Shown here: positions 16,842-27,520 of the stretch, one piece after another | Position numbering within the stretch: position 1 is the first letter of the stretch | Layout of the letters: the number at the start of each line of letters is the position of its first letter | Assembly: GCA_905207625.1 (NCBI GenBank) | Contig: CAJLLT010000009.1 | Span: 1-64,000, forward strand | From: an uncultured Eubacteriales bacterium | GTDB lineage: Bacteria; Bacillota; Clostridia; Oscillospirales; UBA644 | Reading direction: 5' to 3' | Length of the DNA: 64,000 nt | Translations under genes and position numbers: made by a program | Notes under the pieces: model-generated | The model's input: only the letters and a program-made list of their open reading frames with translations | Database searches by the model: none | Told to the model about the DNA's origin: nothing

Positions 16842-17459
16842 ATGTTTATTTTCTCAACCAAACTCACAAAAGGCAAACTCCTGACCCTTGCCCTCATCTG
16901 CGCATGCCTGGCGGTAATACTTATCGTATCCCTGCCGAAGGGCGATGTCGGAACGGCAGCTCAGTCCCTGAAAGGAAAAACAAACGAACAGCGTGTGGCT
17001 TATCTCGAAAGCTTCGGCTGGCAGGTTGAAGCGGAACCCACTCAGACCGTAAGCGTGGTGATCCCCGCGACCTTTGATGAAACCTATGAAAGCTACAATC
17101 TGCTTCAGAAGACCCAGGGATTCGATCTTTCGGCTTACCAGGGCAAAAAAGCGACACGTTATACCTATACCGTGCTCAATTATCCCACCGAACAGACCGC
17201 GACCGTCAGTGTGAATCTTCTTGTCTGCAACAATAAGATAATCGGCGGTGACGTGTCCTCAGCCTCCCTCGGCGGATTCATGCACAGCCTGACCAGACCT
17301 TCCGACGGCAAAGCTACCCTCCAGACTGGAGACGGTACAACAGCTCAGAATCCTACGGAAAATCCGACCCTGCCTCCCGCAACCACTCCCACGGAATACC
17401 CGACCACAGGCAGAACCGCCGATGAAATACTTTCAGACAGACTGAATACCAAAAAATAA
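16842..17459 (+). CDS. DUF4830-type membrane-anchored protein
   Basis: A 205-residue protein with one N-terminal membrane segment (residues 11-32), a domain matching DUF4830 (residues 45-140: NEQRVAYLESFGWQV, then FDETYESYNLLQKTQGFDLSAY and VLVCNNKIIGGDVS-like strand), and a Pro/Thr-rich tail that may be extended outside the cell. The function of DUF4830 is unknown. An upstream GTG at 16830 is possible, but AAAGG at 16826-16830 fits the ATG at 16842 better. It follows the RluA gene by 71 bp and ends at a terminator, so the two may be cotranscribed. Confidence 0.7.
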   Translation: MFIFSTKLTKGKLLTLALICACLAVILIVSLPKGDVGTAAQSLKGKTNEQRVAYLESFGWQVEAEPTQTVSVVIPATFDETYESYNLLQKTQGFDLSAYQGKKATRYTYTVLNYPTEQTATVSVNLLVCNNKIIGGDVSSASLGGFMHSLTRPSDGKATLQTGDGTTAQNPTENPTLPPATTPTEYPTTGRTADEILSDRLNTKK

Positions 17460-17472
17460 ACAGGTACACACT

Positions 17473-17509
17473 GAGGCTTTGCGGAGCTGATCCGCAAAGC
17501 CTCCTTTTT
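17473..17509 (+). terminator. terminator after the DUF4830 gene
   Basis: GAGGCTTTGCGGA pairs with TCCGCAAAGCCTC around GCTGA, followed by CTTTTT. Confidence 0.88.
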
Positions 17510-17597
17510 ATCCTTCTCTGCAACCGGGAGAAAATGTGACAGAATTCTATGTTTTGAAATATTTTGCCGATTTCGGGAAGAATTTTTAAATAAAGAC

Positions 17598-17626
17598 TTG
17601 ACAAAGTGTGATATTTGTGTTATTAT
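17598..17626 (+). promoter_or_regulatory. sigma-A promoter of uvrBA
   Basis: TTGACA (17598-17603), 17-nt spacer ending TGT, TATTAT (17621-17626). I do not see a Gram-positive LexA box (GAAC...GTTC) around it. Confidence 0.85.
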
Positions 17627-17667
17627 GAACGATGCAATACCCACAGCACAGACGGAGGTCAGGAAGT

Positions 17668-19659
17668 ATGGACAGGTTTATTCTTCACAGCAAATACAAG
17701 CCCACCGGGGATCAGCCCAGGGCAATAGAGGAACTTGTTTCCGGACTGGAAAACGGGGACAGGGAGCAGACCCTTCTCGGCGTTACCGGTTCGGGTAAAA
17801 CCTTTACCATGGCAAATATAATCGCCCGGATGAACCGCCCGACCCTCGTTCTTGCCCACAACAAAACCCTTGCGGCGCAGCTTTGCGCCGAATTCAAGGA
17901 GTTTTTTCCCGAAAACGCGGTGGAGTATTTTGTTTCGTATTACGACTACTATCAGCCTGAGGCATATATTCCCCATACCGATACTTTTATCGAAAAGGAT
18001 ATGAGTATCAACGATGAGATAGACAGACTCCGCCATTCCGCCACATACTCGCTGTTTGAGCGGAGGGACGTGCTGATAGTTGCAAGTGTTTCGTGTATTT
18101 ATACCCTCGGTGATCCGGAAACATACCGGGATATGGTTGTTTCCGTTCGTCCGGGTCAGGTCTATGACAGGGACGAGTTTCTCCGGAAACTTGTTTCCAT
18201 ACGGTATGAACGCAATGATTTCGAGCTGATACGTGGAAAATTCCGTGTCCGTGGAGATGTGGTCGAGATCTATCCCGCCGCAGCCTCCGACAGCATTATC
18301 CGGGTTGAGTGGTTTGACGATACCGTGGAACGGATATGTGAGCTGAATCCCGTTACCGGGGAACTCAAGGCGATACTTTCCCATGCCGCAATATATCCCG
18401 CCATGCATTACGTCACTTCTCCGGATAATATGGATGCCGCTATTGAGGATATCCTTGCGGAAATGGAGGAACGGGCAAAATTTTTCACCGACAACGGGAA
18501 ACTTATTGAGGCTCAGCGAATAAGGGAGCGTACTCTTTATGACGTGGAATTTCTGAGGCAGATGGGATACTGCAAAGGCGTGGAGAACTATTCCCGTGTT
18601 TTGTCCCGCCGCGCTCCGGGTTCTACGCCTTACACACTGCTTGATTATTTTCCGAAGGATTATCTCATGCTCATAGACGAAAGCCATGTGACTGTACCTC
18701 AGGTCAGGGGTATGAGCGGCGGAGACCGGGCAAGAAAAGAAAATCTTGTGGAATACGGCTTCAGGCTTCCGTCAGCCTTTGATAACAGGCCCCTGAATTT
18801 CGAAGAGTTCAATTCCAAGATAAATCAGGTCGTATACGTATCCGCAACTCCCGCTGAGTATGAAACGAAACGTTCCTCCAGAATTGCGGAGCAGATCATA
18901 CGTCCTACCGGTCTGCTTGATCCCGAAGTTTCTGTCAGACCCACGGAGAATCAGATAGACGATCTTGTATCCGAGATAACGAAACGTGTGGAGAAAAAAG
19001 AACGGGTTCTTGTGGTTACGCTTACAAAGAAAATATCAGAGTCCCTTTCGGAATATTTCAAGACTCTGGGGATGAGGGTACGGTATATGCATCATGACAT
19101 AGATACCCTTGAGCGTATAGAAATACTCAGGGATCTGCGTCAGGGCGAGTTCGACGTTCTTGTGGGGATCAACCTTCTGAGGGAGGGGCTTGACCTTCCG
19201 GAAGTATCCCTGATAGCCATTCTTGATGCGGATAAAGAGGGATTCCTGCGGAACACCACGTCACTTATACAGATCATCGGCCGGGCGGCAAGGAATGCCG
19301 AAGGCCAGGTGATAATGTATGCGGATAGCGTCACCGACAGCATGGAAAGGGCGATAAAGGAGACCGCCCGCCGCAGACAGATACAGATGCAGTACAATGA
19401 AGCTCACGGTATAGTACCGAAAACTATAATCAAACCCATTACGGACACTCTTGCCGTCACCAGAGCCGTTGACGACGTAAGAAAACTCGACGAGGACGGA
19501 AAAGCTGCGGCAAAACTGTCGGCAAAGGAAAGAACCGCGCTCATAGAAAAACTTACCGGAGAGATGAAGAATGCTGCGGCTCAGCTGGATTTCGAATACG
19601 CCGCAAAGCTCCGGGATGAGATAACAAAACTCAGGCAATACGAGGGGAAAAAGAAATGA
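17668..19659 (+). CDS. uvrB: excinuclease ABC subunit B
   Basis: DNA-damage recognition helicase of nucleotide excision repair; it receives damage from UvrA and recruits UvrC. The 663-residue protein has Walker [11 protein letters not shown] near residue 38, the beta-hairpin region [29 protein letters not shown] (Walker B region), helicase motifs [23 protein letters not shown] and [10 protein letters not shown], and a C-terminal UVR motif ([24 protein letters not shown]). The ATG at 17668 is preceded by GGAGG nine bases upstream; the 12-codon upstream extension overlaps that site. Its stop overlaps the uvrA start by four bases. Confidence 0.97.
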   Translation: MDRFILHSKYKPTGDQPRAIEELVSGLENGDREQTLLGVTGSGKTFTMANIIARMNRPTLVLAHNKTLAAQLCAEFKEFFPENAVEYFVSYYDYYQPEAYIPHTDTFIEKDMSINDEIDRLRHSATYSLFERRDVLIVASVSCIYTLGDPETYRDMVVSVRPGQVYDRDEFLRKLVSIRYERNDFELIRGKFRVRGDVVEIYPAAASDSIIRVEWFDDTVERICELNPVTGELKAILSHAAIYPAMHYVTSPDNMDAAIEDILAEMEERAKFFTDNGKLIEAQRIRERTLYDVEFLRQMGYCKGVENYSRVLSRRAPGSTPYTLLDYFPKDYLMLIDESHVTVPQVRGMSGGDRARKENLVEYGFRLPSAFDNRPLNFEEFNSKINQVVYVSATPAEYETKRSSRIAEQIIRPTGLLDPEVSVRPTENQIDDLVSEITKRVEKKERVLVVTLTKKISESLSEYFKTLGMRVRYMHHDIDTLERIEILRDLRQGEFDVLVGINLLREGLDLPEVSLIAILDADKEGFLRNTTSLIQIIGRAARNAEGQVIMYADSVTDSMERAIKETARRRQIQMQYNEAHGIVPKTIIKPITDTLAVTRAVDDVRKLDEDGKAAAKLSAKERTALIEKLTGEMKNAAAQLDFEYAAKLRDEITKLRQYEGKKK

Positions 19660-22418
19660 GAGATAAGATTACGGTAAAAGGCGCAAGGGCCAATAATCTC
19701 AAAAATGTGGATCTTGAAATACCGAGAGACAAGCTTATTGTTTTCACCGGGCTTTCCGGGTCGGGGAAAAGCTCCCTTGCCTTTGATACTATCTATGCGG
19801 AGGGACAGCGCCGGTACGTGGAATCCCTTTCCTCCTATGCGAGAATGTTTCTGGGGCAGATGGAGAAACCGGACGTGGACTATATTGACGGGCTTTCTCC
19901 CGCCATATCCATCGATCAGAAGACAACTTCGAAGAATCCCCGCTCCACAGTGGGAACGATAACCGAAATATACGACTACCTGCGATTGCTTTACGCCCGG
20001 GTGGGTATACCCCACTGCCCGGTATGCGGGGTGGAGATAAAACAGCAGCCCATGGACAGGATAATCGACTCCGTCATGGGTATGGGTGAAGGAACAAAGA
20101 TTCAGATCCTTGCTCCCGCTATCCGGGGCAGAAAAGGTGAATATCAGAAGCTGTTTGACGATTACAGGCGCAGCGGGTACGTACGTGTCAGGGTGGACGG
20201 GATAATGTACGATCTGATGGAAAAGATCCCCCTGGATAAAAACAAAAAGCATGATATCGAAGTCGTTGTGGACAGACTTGTTATCCGGCCGGATGTCAGA
20301 AAAAGGCTTACGGACTCCTGCGAAACCGCCTCCCGGCTTTCAAACGGTCTTGTTCTCGTTTCGGTTCCGGACGGGGAAGAGAAGCTGTATTCCCAGCGTT
20401 ACTCCTGTCCCGAGCACGATATAGGCATAGAAGAGCTTACCCCGAGGATGTTTTCGTTCAATAATCCCGCCGGCGCATGCAAATGCTGCTCCGGTCTGGG
20501 GTACATCATGGCGTTTGACCCGGATCTCATAATACCGAATAAGGACGTAAGCCTTCTTGACGGGGCAATAAATGCCATAGGTTTCGGGAATATTGCCGGA
20601 AGCTCTTACGGGCTGAACCTGTATACAAAAGTTCTCAAGCAGTACGGGCTTACTGTCGCCGACCCGATTTCAAAATATTCTCCGGAGGCTCTGAAAGACC
20701 TTCTGTACGGCGGCGAATACCATGAAGGGGTCATTCCTACGCTGGAGAGGCGGTATAAGCAGACAAACAGCCAGTATTCCAAGGCCGAAATGGAATCGCT
20801 GATGACAAACAATCCATGTCAGGAGTGTCACGGGGCAAGGTTGAATCCCATTTCCCTTGCCGTCACTGTCGGCGGAAAGAATATAAAGGAACTCTGCGAC
20901 ATGTCCGTTTCGGATGCTATCGGTTTTATTTCCGGGATAAAGCTGACTCCGAGAGAGCAGAGTATCGCGGAACAGATACTCAAGGAGATTAACCAGAGAC
21001 TCGGATTTCTGAACAGTGTAGGGCTGTCCTATCTGACCCTTTCCCGATCCGCAAATACCCTCTCCGGAGGCGAGGCGCAGCGTATACGCCTTGCGACCCA
21101 GATCGGATCCTCTCTTATGGGATGTATATATATCCTCGACGAACCCAGTATAGGTCTGCATCAAAGGGATAATCAGAAACTTCTGGATACACTGAAACAT
21201 CTCCGGGACGTGGGGAATACTCTTATAGTCGTTGAGCATGACGAGGATACCATGCGTCAGGCGGACTGGCTTGTGGATATAGGTCCCGGTGCGGGAGTGC
21301 ACGGGGGATACGTTGTGGCTTCCGGTACTCCGGCTCAGGTTATGGCGTGCCCGGACTCAATTACCGGACAGTACCTTTCAGGCAGGAAAAAAATCGCGGT
21401 CCCGAAAGCAAGGCGAAATCTCACCGATAAGTTTATCCGTGTCAGAGGGGCGAAGGAAAACAATCTCAAGAATATTGACGTGGACTTTCCTCTGTCCGTG
21501 TTTACCTGTGTCACGGGGGTGTCGGGTTCGGGAAAATCGACTCTTGTCAATGATATACTCAATAAGACCCTTCTGGGAAAGGTGAACCGGGCAAAGACTT
21601 TTCCGGGAAAATGCGATGCCGTTGAGGGTTCGGAATACATTGATAAAGTCGTGAATATCGATCAGAGTCCCATAGGAAGGACTCCGCGCTCCAACCCAGC
21701 GACTTACACCGGAATCTTCAACGATATCCGGGATCTGTTTGCCCAGACAAACGAGGCCAAGGCTCGGGGATATACCGCGGGACGTTTTTCCTTCAACGTA
21801 GACGGCGGCAGATGTCAGGCGTGCAACGGCGACGGAATAGTTAAAATAGAAATGCACTTCCTGCCGGATATATACGTTCCCTGTGACGTATGCAACGGAC
21901 AGAGATATAACCGGGAGACCCTTGAGGTCAAACTTAAGGACAAGAATATTTTTCAGGTTCTTGATATGACTGTGGAAGAGGGTGTGAAGTTCTTTGAAAA
22001 CTTCCCTCAGATCTCCCGCAAGCTCAGGACCCTTGCGGATGTGGGACTCGGTTATATAAAAATCGGTCAGCCATCCACAACTCTGTCGGGCGGTGAGGCA
22101 CAGCGTGTCAAACTTGCAACGGAACTTGCCCGTCGGGCAACGGGGAACACTCTGTATATACTTGACGAACCTACAACGGGACTGCATACAGCGGATGTTC
22201 AGAAACTTCTGGAGGTTCTTCAGCGTCTTGTCAAGGACGGAAACACCGTTGTTGTCATTGAGCATAACCTTGATGTTATCAAGTCCGCGGATTATATCAT
22301 AGATCTGGGACCCGAGGGAGGAGACGGTGGCGGTACGGTTGTCGTTACCGGAACTCCCGAGCAGGTTGCGGCATGTGAAAAATCATATACGGGACAATTC
22401 CTGAAACCATTGCTCTGA
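19656..22418 (+). CDS. uvrA: excinuclease ABC subunit A
   Basis: Damage-sensing ABC-type ATPase of nucleotide excision repair. It has two ATPase modules: Walker [10 protein letters not shown] near residue 32 and GVSGSGKST near 623, with signatures [17 protein letters not shown] and [15 protein letters not shown] and Walker [15 protein letters not shown] and [14 protein letters not shown]. Zinc-finger cysteine pairs are present (CPVC near residue 121, CKCC near 273, CQAC and CDVC near 720-745). The 920-residue length is at the short end of the 930-950 usual range. It is translationally coupled to uvrB. Confidence 0.97.
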   Translation: MRDKITVKGARANNLKNVDLEIPRDKLIVFTGLSGSGKSSLAFDTIYAEGQRRYVESLSSYARMFLGQMEKPDVDYIDGLSPAISIDQKTTSKNPRSTVGTITEIYDYLRLLYARVGIPHCPVCGVEIKQQPMDRIIDSVMGMGEGTKIQILAPAIRGRKGEYQKLFDDYRRSGYVRVRVDGIMYDLMEKIPLDKNKKHDIEVVVDRLVIRPDVRKRLTDSCETASRLSNGLVLVSVPDGEEKLYSQRYSCPEHDIGIEELTPRMFSFNNPAGACKCCSGLGYIMAFDPDLIIPNKDVSLLDGAINAIGFGNIAGSSYGLNLYTKVLKQYGLTVADPISKYSPEALKDLLYGGEYHEGVIPTLERRYKQTNSQYSKAEMESLMTNNPCQECHGARLNPISLAVTVGGKNIKELCDMSVSDAIGFISGIKLTPREQSIAEQILKEINQRLGFLNSVGLSYLTLSRSANTLSGGEAQRIRLATQIGSSLMGCIYILDEPSIGLHQRDNQKLLDTLKHLRDVGNTLIVVEHDEDTMRQADWLVDIGPGAGVHGGYVVASGTPAQVMACPDSITGQYLSGRKKIAVPKARRNLTDKFIRVRGAKENNLKNIDVDFPLSVFTCVTGVSGSGKSTLVNDILNKTLLGKVNRAKTFPGKCDAVEGSEYIDKVVNIDQSPIGRTPRSNPATYTGIFNDIRDLFAQTNEAKARGYTAGRFSFNVDGGRCQACNGDGIVKIEMHFLPDIYVPCDVCNGQRYNRETLEVKLKDKNIFQVLDMTVEEGVKFFENFPQISRKLRTLADVGLGYIKIGQPSTTLSGGEAQRVKLATELARRATGNTLYILDEPTTGLHTADVQKLLEVLQRLVKDGNTVVVIEHNLDVIKSADYIIDLGPEGGDGGGTVVVTGTPEQVAACEKSYTGQFLKPLL

Positions 22419-22432
22419 ACCATATAAAGCTG

Positions 22433-22463
22433 AAAATATCCACCTGAAGAGGTGGATATTTTC
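22433..22463. terminator. terminator between uvrA and the MATE gene
   Basis: AAAATATCCACCT pairs with AGGTGGATATTTT. The converging genes on both sides probably share it. Confidence 0.85.
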
Positions 22464-22504
22464 GTGTTATCGATGCAGCTGTACGGACTTCGGAAAGAGC
22501 GGTA

Positions 22505-23833
22505 TTAATAGCCGTATTTCTTCTTTTTTGCGATGAGGAAGCCCCAGGACATGATAAAAGCAAGAACCTCCGCCGCAACAACCGCAAGCCAGACCCCGTC
22601 CAGTTCCAGAAGCATGGGGAGAATGAATACAGCCGCGATCTGGAATATCAGAGTTCTGACAAAGGAGATCAGAGCTGAAATGACGCCGTTATTGAGGGCC
22701 GTAAAGAATGAGGAAGCCCAGATATTGAGTCCCATCATGGGAAAAGCCAGGGAAAACAGCATGAATCCGTGCTTTGTCATTTCCGCGAGTGCCGGGTCGT
22801 AGCTGACAAAAATATTGACCATTACTCCGGAGAGAAGCTCCGCCGCGATGGTGAGAATGACTCCGAGGATAAGCATGATATTTACGCTTTTGCGGTACAG
22901 ATTTTTCAGTTCTCGGCGGTTATCCGCACCGTAATTGTAGCCCACCAGAGGAGCGCTTCCTATGGAATAACCGATGAATATTGCGGCGAACACAAAATTT
23001 ACATACATGATAACCCCGTAGGCGGATATACCGTCTTCACCCACAATGTTCAGCAGCTGCATGTTATAGAGCATATTGACGACGGACATGGATAGATTAG
23101 ACACCATTTCAGAGGAACCGTTGCCGCAGGTCCTGAAAAATACTTTTTTGTCGAAGCGTGCTTTTGTCAGCCTTAGCAGGCTTGTGTTCTTTCTTGCAAA
23201 GTATATCAGAGGCAGTATTCCGCCGATAACCTGGCCGATGACAGTCGCGATTGCCGCACCGGCAAGTCCCCAGCCGAAAACGCCTACAAACAGCCAGTCA
23301 AGGAACATATTCGCAACTCCGGAAGCCACGGAGATATAAAAGCTGAATTCCGGTTTGCCGGCAGTTACGAGGAAACTCTGGAAAACGTTCTGTAAAACAA
23401 ACGCAACCTCAGCGGCAAAGAGTATTCTGCTGTAAACGACGCAGTTTTCAAGCAGTTCGCCCTCTGCTCCCAGCGCAATGGAAATGGGGCGGGCGAATAT
23501 AACGCCTATTACGGAAAGAATGACGCTTATTACCGTTGCGGCATAAATGAGCATGGAAAAATATCTGTTTGCCCTGTCTCTGTCTCCCTCGCCGATGGTC
23601 TTTGAGACTATAGCGCTTCCGCCGGTACCAATCATGAAACCGACAGTTCCTATCGCCATAAGAACGGGCATTACCAGATTCACCGCCGCAAAGGAGGTCT
23701 TTCCGACATAGTTGGAGACAAAGAAGCCGTCAACAATGCCGTAAAGGGAGGTGAATACCATCATAAGAATGGGGGAGATGGTGAATCTGAAAAGTTTTCC
23801 GTATGTAAAGTGTTCTGAGATCTGAATTTTCAT
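22505..23833 (-). CDS. MATE-family efflux transporter
   Basis: A 442-residue protein with about 12 membrane spans in two six-helix halves, starting LFRFTISPILMMVFTSLYGIVDGFFVSNYVG, which is typical of the MATE/NorM family, and carrying MIGTGGSAIVSKTIGEGD near residue 62. MATE proteins export cationic drugs or metabolites in exchange for sodium or protons. The substrate is not predictable. It follows topB by 22 bp on the same strand and has no obvious promoter of its own, so the two probably form one transcript. Confidence 0.93.
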   Translation of the reverse strand: MKIQISEHFTYGKLFRFTISPILMMVFTSLYGIVDGFFVSNYVGKTSFAAVNLVMPVLMAIGTVGFMIGTGGSAIVSKTIGEGDRDRANRYFSMLIYAATVISVILSVIGVIFARPISIALGAEGELLENCVVYSRILFAAEVAFVLQNVFQSFLVTAGKPEFSFYISVASGVANMFLDWLFVGVFGWGLAGAAIATVIGQVIGGILPLIYFARKNTSLLRLTKARFDKKVFFRTCGNGSSEMVSNLSMSVVNMLYNMQLLNIVGEDGISAYGVIMYVNFVFAAIFIGYSIGSAPLVGYNYGADNRRELKNLYRKSVNIMLILGVILTIAAELLSGVMVNIFVSYDPALAEMTKHGFMLFSLAFPMMGLNIWASSFFTALNNGVISALISFVRTLIFQIAAVFILPMLLELDGVWLAVVAAEVLAFIMSWGFLIAKKKKYGY

Positions 23834-23855
23834 AAAATAACCTGATTATACCAAA

Positions 23856-25952
23856 CTAAAAATCAAATTTAACCTTTCCGTCTTCGATTTTAAGGAATGC
23901 GTCAAACGCCTTCCCAGATTTTGATGTGAAACCTTCGATTTTTGAGCTTCTGCCGGTTTCAAGCAGCATTTTTGCGTTACTGACCGAAATGACCCTTCCG
24001 CAGATAACGTCGTTTATCGCGAATCGGCATCCCTCCTTGTAGCCGGAACAGCCATAGGAGTATTTGTATCTTATAACGTCTTTTCCGCAAAGGGGGCATT
24101 TGCCTATGACATCCCCGAAAAATCCGCAGTCAGTGTCTTTTTCCGGAGGCTTCGGGGTGCGGTCAAAGACCTGGGATATTTCCGTTTTCGCAAAATCCAC
24201 ACCTTCGTCCACCGTGCAGGTCCCGTGATATATCCGTTTAAGGACTTTACCCATTTCGGAGGTTTTGTATTTATCCATGGATATCTGCATTTTTTGCAGT
24301 GATTTTATAAGGAATTCTCCGTTGGGCAGTATGGTGTAAACGTCTTTTTTAAGCGCGATATACCCGCTTTTTTTAGCGTTGTCAATTATTCCGGTTCTCG
24401 TTGCCTCGGTACCCAGTTCGAGACCTTCGAAAATCGCCCTGTAATCTTCTTCGTCATTATCGCTGTCCGATCCCTCCGCCAGTTCTTTACGGAATGGATT
24501 TTTGAGATAGTTGTTCAGGGTCTCAATGGTGTAGTGTTTCGGAGGAGTCGTTTCCTTTTCCGTGGGACGGAAATCCGTGTTGACCCGGTCTCCCTTTTCA
24601 AGTCGGGGCAGCAGTTTGTCCTTCTGGGTGTAGTCGTCGTATTTTGTCCAGCCCTTTTCTACTATCACCATACCCTTGAGCTGAAATTGCTCTTCATCGC
24701 CTACGCTTATGGTTATCTCCGTTTTTTCCGCGAGACAGGGTTCGGAGCAGAATACCGCCACAAATCTCCGGAAAACAGTGGAGTACACCTTCATCTCATT
24801 TTCCGTAAGTTTATCCTTTGTCGGTATCTTGTAGGTGGGGGTGAGGGCTGAGTGAGACTCTATTTTCGAATCGTCGAAGATGGTCTTGTTGTCCTTGAAC
24901 TGAACCGGGTATCCGATTTTTGCGATGTTTGCGATAATGGTCTTCATCTTGCCCTTTTCCGCCGTGGCAAGATATTCGGAGTTTGTTCTGGGGTAGGTCA
25001 CATAGCCCGCCTCATAAAGCTTTTGCAGTATGGCAAGGCTCTCATCCATGGGCATTTTGTACTTTTTGCCCAGGAAATTCTGGAGCTTTGACAGAGAATA
25101 CAGTTTTCCCGCTCCGATGGTGTCTTTTTTCTTCTTTTTTGCCGTTACGGTTGCGGGAAGAGAATTATACAGTGAGCAGAGGGCTTCCGCCTTATCACGT
25201 TCATCTTTGGAAAACTTCTTTTTGCTTGTCAGTTCGACTTTTTCCCCGTTTGTCTCAGCTGAGCTTGCTACTGCATAATATATTTCCGGTACAAAGTTCC
25301 GGATCTCCATATCCCGGTCGTAGATTGCCTTAACTATCGGGATTATGACTCTTCCCACACGGAGAAGGGTCCCTGTTTTCAAGGTTGCATAACGGGTCAG
25401 ATTTACCCCGTAGAGCCAGTCGATGTATGTCCTTGCGAAACCTTCGTTTGCGAGATTGTCATATTCGCTTTCCTGTTTCATTTCCGCTAACGCCGCGGCG
25501 ACAGTCTGGGGCGTCTGATCAGGCAGCCAAAGCCGTCTCAGTTCCTTTTTTCGCTCTCCCAGTGAGTTTTCGATGCACAGCCGGACGATTATCTCTCCCT
25601 CCCGGTCGGCGTCTCCCGCGTTGACTATCATGTCAACGTCATCTCTCAGACAGAGGGCTTTTATCGACTCAAACTGTCTCACGACGCCCTCATCGGGACG
25701 CTTATCGGGTCCCTTTTTCAGGGAATATCTGAATTTTTCGGGGAAACAGGGGAGATTGTCCATTCTCCATTTTCTGTCCGCTGACGGGTCTTCGGAATAA
25801 TCCTCGATATCGTAGAGGGAAAACAGATGCCCGAAAGCCCAGGTTACAATATAGCCGCAACCTTCAAAATAGGTCCGGTTCTGCTTCATCTGACCTATGC
25901 CTGCGACAATGTTTCTTGCAAGACTCGGCTTTTCCGCAATGATAAGAGTCAT
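23856..25952 (-). CDS. topB: DNA topoisomerase III
   Basis: A type IA topoisomerase of 698 residues. The N-terminal TOPRIM domain starts MTLIIAEKPSLARNIVAG and has NAGDADREGEIIVR near residue 110. The active-site tyrosine is in GYVTYPRTNSEYL near residue 320. The C-terminus has a zinc-binding cysteine group (CPLCGKDVI ... CSGYKEGC) and a short topo-C repeat. TopB resolves single-stranded catenanes and recombination intermediates. Chromosomal and plasmid-borne copies both occur in Firmicutes; no mobile-element genes surround this one. Confidence 0.93.
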   Translation of the reverse strand: MTLIIAEKPSLARNIVAGIGQMKQNRTYFEGCGYIVTWAFGHLFSLYDIEDYSEDPSADRKWRMDNLPCFPEKFRYSLKKGPDKRPDEGVVRQFESIKALCLRDDVDMIVNAGDADREGEIIVRLCIENSLGERKKELRRLWLPDQTPQTVAAALAEMKQESEYDNLANEGFARTYIDWLYGVNLTRYATLKTGTLLRVGRVIIPIVKAIYDRDMEIRNFVPEIYYAVASSAETNGEKVELTSKKKFSKDERDKAEALCSLYNSLPATVTAKKKKKDTIGAGKLYSLSKLQNFLGKKYKMPMDESLAILQKLYEAGYVTYPRTNSEYLATAEKGKMKTIIANIAKIGYPVQFKDNKTIFDDSKIESHSALTPTYKIPTKDKLTENEMKVYSTVFRRFVAVFCSEPCLAEKTEITISVGDEEQFQLKGMVIVEKGWTKYDDYTQKDKLLPRLEKGDRVNTDFRPTEKETTPPKHYTIETLNNYLKNPFRKELAEGSDSDNDEEDYRAIFEGLELGTEATRTGIIDNAKKSGYIALKKDVYTILPNGEFLIKSLQKMQISMDKYKTSEMGKVLKRIYHGTCTVDEGVDFAKTEISQVFDRTPKPPEKDTDCGFFGDVIGKCPLCGKDVIRYKYSYGCSGYKEGCRFAINDVICGRVISVSNAKMLLETGRSSKIEGFTSKSGKAFDAFLKIEDGKVKFDF

Positions 25953-25986
25953 CGGTTTTCCTCCTTATGAACAGTCAGTAAAATTT

Positions 25987-26015
25987 ATTATACCACAAAA
26001 ACAGTCAAAAGTCAA
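25987..26015 (-). promoter_or_regulatory. sigma-A promoter of topB-MATE
   Basis: On the minus strand TTGACT (26015-26010), 17-nt spacer ending TGG, TATAAT (25992-25987). Confidence 0.85.
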
Positions 26016-26061
26016 GTTTTTCCGGCAAAAGCCGTTCAGAAAAGACGTGAGGAAAAAGAAT

Positions 26062-26090
26062 AAAAAAGCAGAGCCCGAAGGCTCTGCTGA
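26062..26090 (-). terminator. terminator after the Gfo/Idh/MocA gene
   Basis: On the minus strand AGCAGAGCC pairs with GGCTCTGCT around TTCG, followed by TTTTTTATTC. Confidence 0.9.
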
Positions 26091-26111
26091 TTTTCAATGT
26101 AAACTGTCGGT

Positions 26112-27293
26112 TTACAGCTCGGGGATGTTGATCTCAACCTCTCTGCCGAGTTCGGAAGAACGGACGATACCGTCGAGGATCGCCTGGTTCTTGATGATCT
26201 GGCTGGAGGGAACAGGAGCGGGATCGCCGTACTTGACAGCGTCCAGGAAGGAGCGGATCTTGTTCTTGAACAGGTCAGCCCAGTCACCCTCAAGCTCGGG
26301 AAGCTGATAGTCAAACTCAACCTTGCCGATGTTCTTGTAAACAGTCATGGGACCGCCGATACCGCCGTTCCAGCAGTTGGTAGCGGGAATTCTCAGACCG
26401 GCTTTCTTACCGAGAATTATGGTATCGCAGGGGGAGTTGATGTTCATTGCCCAAGCAATTCTGAAGTCAAGGATTATGCCGTTCTTGTCGCCATATTTGC
26501 CGGGTTCAAGACGGATAAATGCCGCAGCAAAGTCATCGACGTTGAATCTGCTTGCGTCTTTTTCTCCGTAAACGGAAGCATCGGTTCCGAAGAAGTCGGA
26601 CTTATAAGCGGAAACGGTTTTGGGGGTGGGGTAGCCGATGGCATTCAGAACCATATCCAGGGAGTAGCATCCGATGTCACCGAGAGCGCCGATACCGGCA
26701 GTCTTCTTTTCAACAAAGGTGCTCCACGGAATACCGCGTCTTCTTCCGCCGCCGGTCTGGATGTAGTAGATCTCACCCAGTTCGCCGGATTCGCAGACTT
26801 TCTTTATGAACTGCATATTGGGCTCAAAGCGGGGCTGGAATCCTATGGAAAGGACCTTGCCGCTCTTGAGTTCCGCTTTTCTGATCTCAACCGCTTCATC
26901 GAGGGTAACGGTCATGGGTTTCTCAAGAAGAACGTTTATCCCGGCGTTAAGGCAGTCGATGGTGCATTCCGCATGGGTAACGTTGTAGGTGCAGACACTG
27001 ACAGCGTCGAGCTGCAGTTTGTCCTGATCCTTGAGCATTTCGGTGTGATGTCCGTAGCATTTTACGCCCTCAACTCCGAATCTCTTGAAGAACTCTTCAG
27101 CTTTTCCGGGGATGATGTCCGCGCCTGCCACGATCTCTACGTCGGGCATGTTCTTGTAGACCTGTACATGGGATTCCGCAATCCAGCCCGTACCGATAAT
27201 AGCGACTCTGAGCTTTCTGTTGGGGTCAATAGCTCTGCTCTCAGTCTTCTGGCCGAATTTGTTAAGGCTGTAGTCTTTGTCGTTGTTGGCCAT
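26112..27293 (-). CDS. Gfo/Idh/MocA-family oxidoreductase
   Basis: A 393-residue NAD(P)-dependent oxidoreductase acting on sugars, inositols or similar polyols. The N-terminal Rossmann fold starts LRVAIIGTGWIAESHVQVY near residue 29. The conserved EKPMTVTLDEAVEI (catalytic lysine in EKP) is near residue 123, and GGGRRRGIPWS and GIGALGDIGCYSLDMVLNAIGYP follow in the C-terminal domain. It has a consensus promoter and its own terminator and stands alone, so the sugar substrate cannot be inferred. Its codon use is strongly biased (clean, highly expressed-looking), in contrast to its neighbours. Confidence 0.92.
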   Translation of the reverse strand: MANNDKDYSLNKFGQKTESRAIDPNRKLRVAIIGTGWIAESHVQVYKNMPDVEIVAGADIIPGKAEEFFKRFGVEGVKCYGHHTEMLKDQDKLQLDAVSVCTYNVTHAECTIDCLNAGINVLLEKPMTVTLDEAVEIRKAELKSGKVLSIGFQPRFEPNMQFIKKVCESGELGEIYYIQTGGGRRRGIPWSTFVEKKTAGIGALGDIGCYSLDMVLNAIGYPTPKTVSAYKSDFFGTDASVYGEKDASRFNVDDFAAAFIRLEPGKYGDKNGIILDFRIAWAMNINSPCDTIILGKKAGLRIPATNCWNGGIGGPMTVYKNIGKVEFDYQLPELEGDWADLFKNKIRSFLDAVKYGDPAPVPSSQIIKNQAILDGIVRSSELGREVEINIPEL

Positions 27294-27354
27294 TTCAGCT
27301 TCTCCTTATAGTTAAATAATGTTTTCCTCTGAAGGGAATATCTGCATTGTTCAT

Positions 27355-27383
27355 ATTATAGCATAGAAGCATTGATTTGTCAA
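27355..27383 (-). promoter_or_regulatory. consensus sigma-A promoter of the Gfo/Idh/MocA gene
   Basis: On the minus strand TTGACA (27383-27378), 17 nt ending TGC, TATAAT (27360-27355). Confidence 0.92.
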
Positions 27384-27417
27384 CGGGAAAATTCTATAAT
27401 TTTTTTGTCATTATCTA

Positions 27418-27446
27418 TTGCAAACACAGGCAAAATATGCTATAAT
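27418..27446 (+). promoter_or_regulatory. sigma-A promoter of pepF
   Basis: TTGCAA (27418-27423), 17 nt ending TGC, TATAAT (27441-27446). Confidence 0.85.
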
Positions 27447-27520
27447 TAATCCATATTGAACAGGTGACCGCTGCGCCGTGGCACAGCGGAAAAACCGAAA
27501 TTTTGACAAGGAGAAAACCG

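Noticed and set aside
17590..17670. LexA (SOS) box at uvrBA
   Set aside because: I found no GAAC-N4-GTTC-type site around the promoter.
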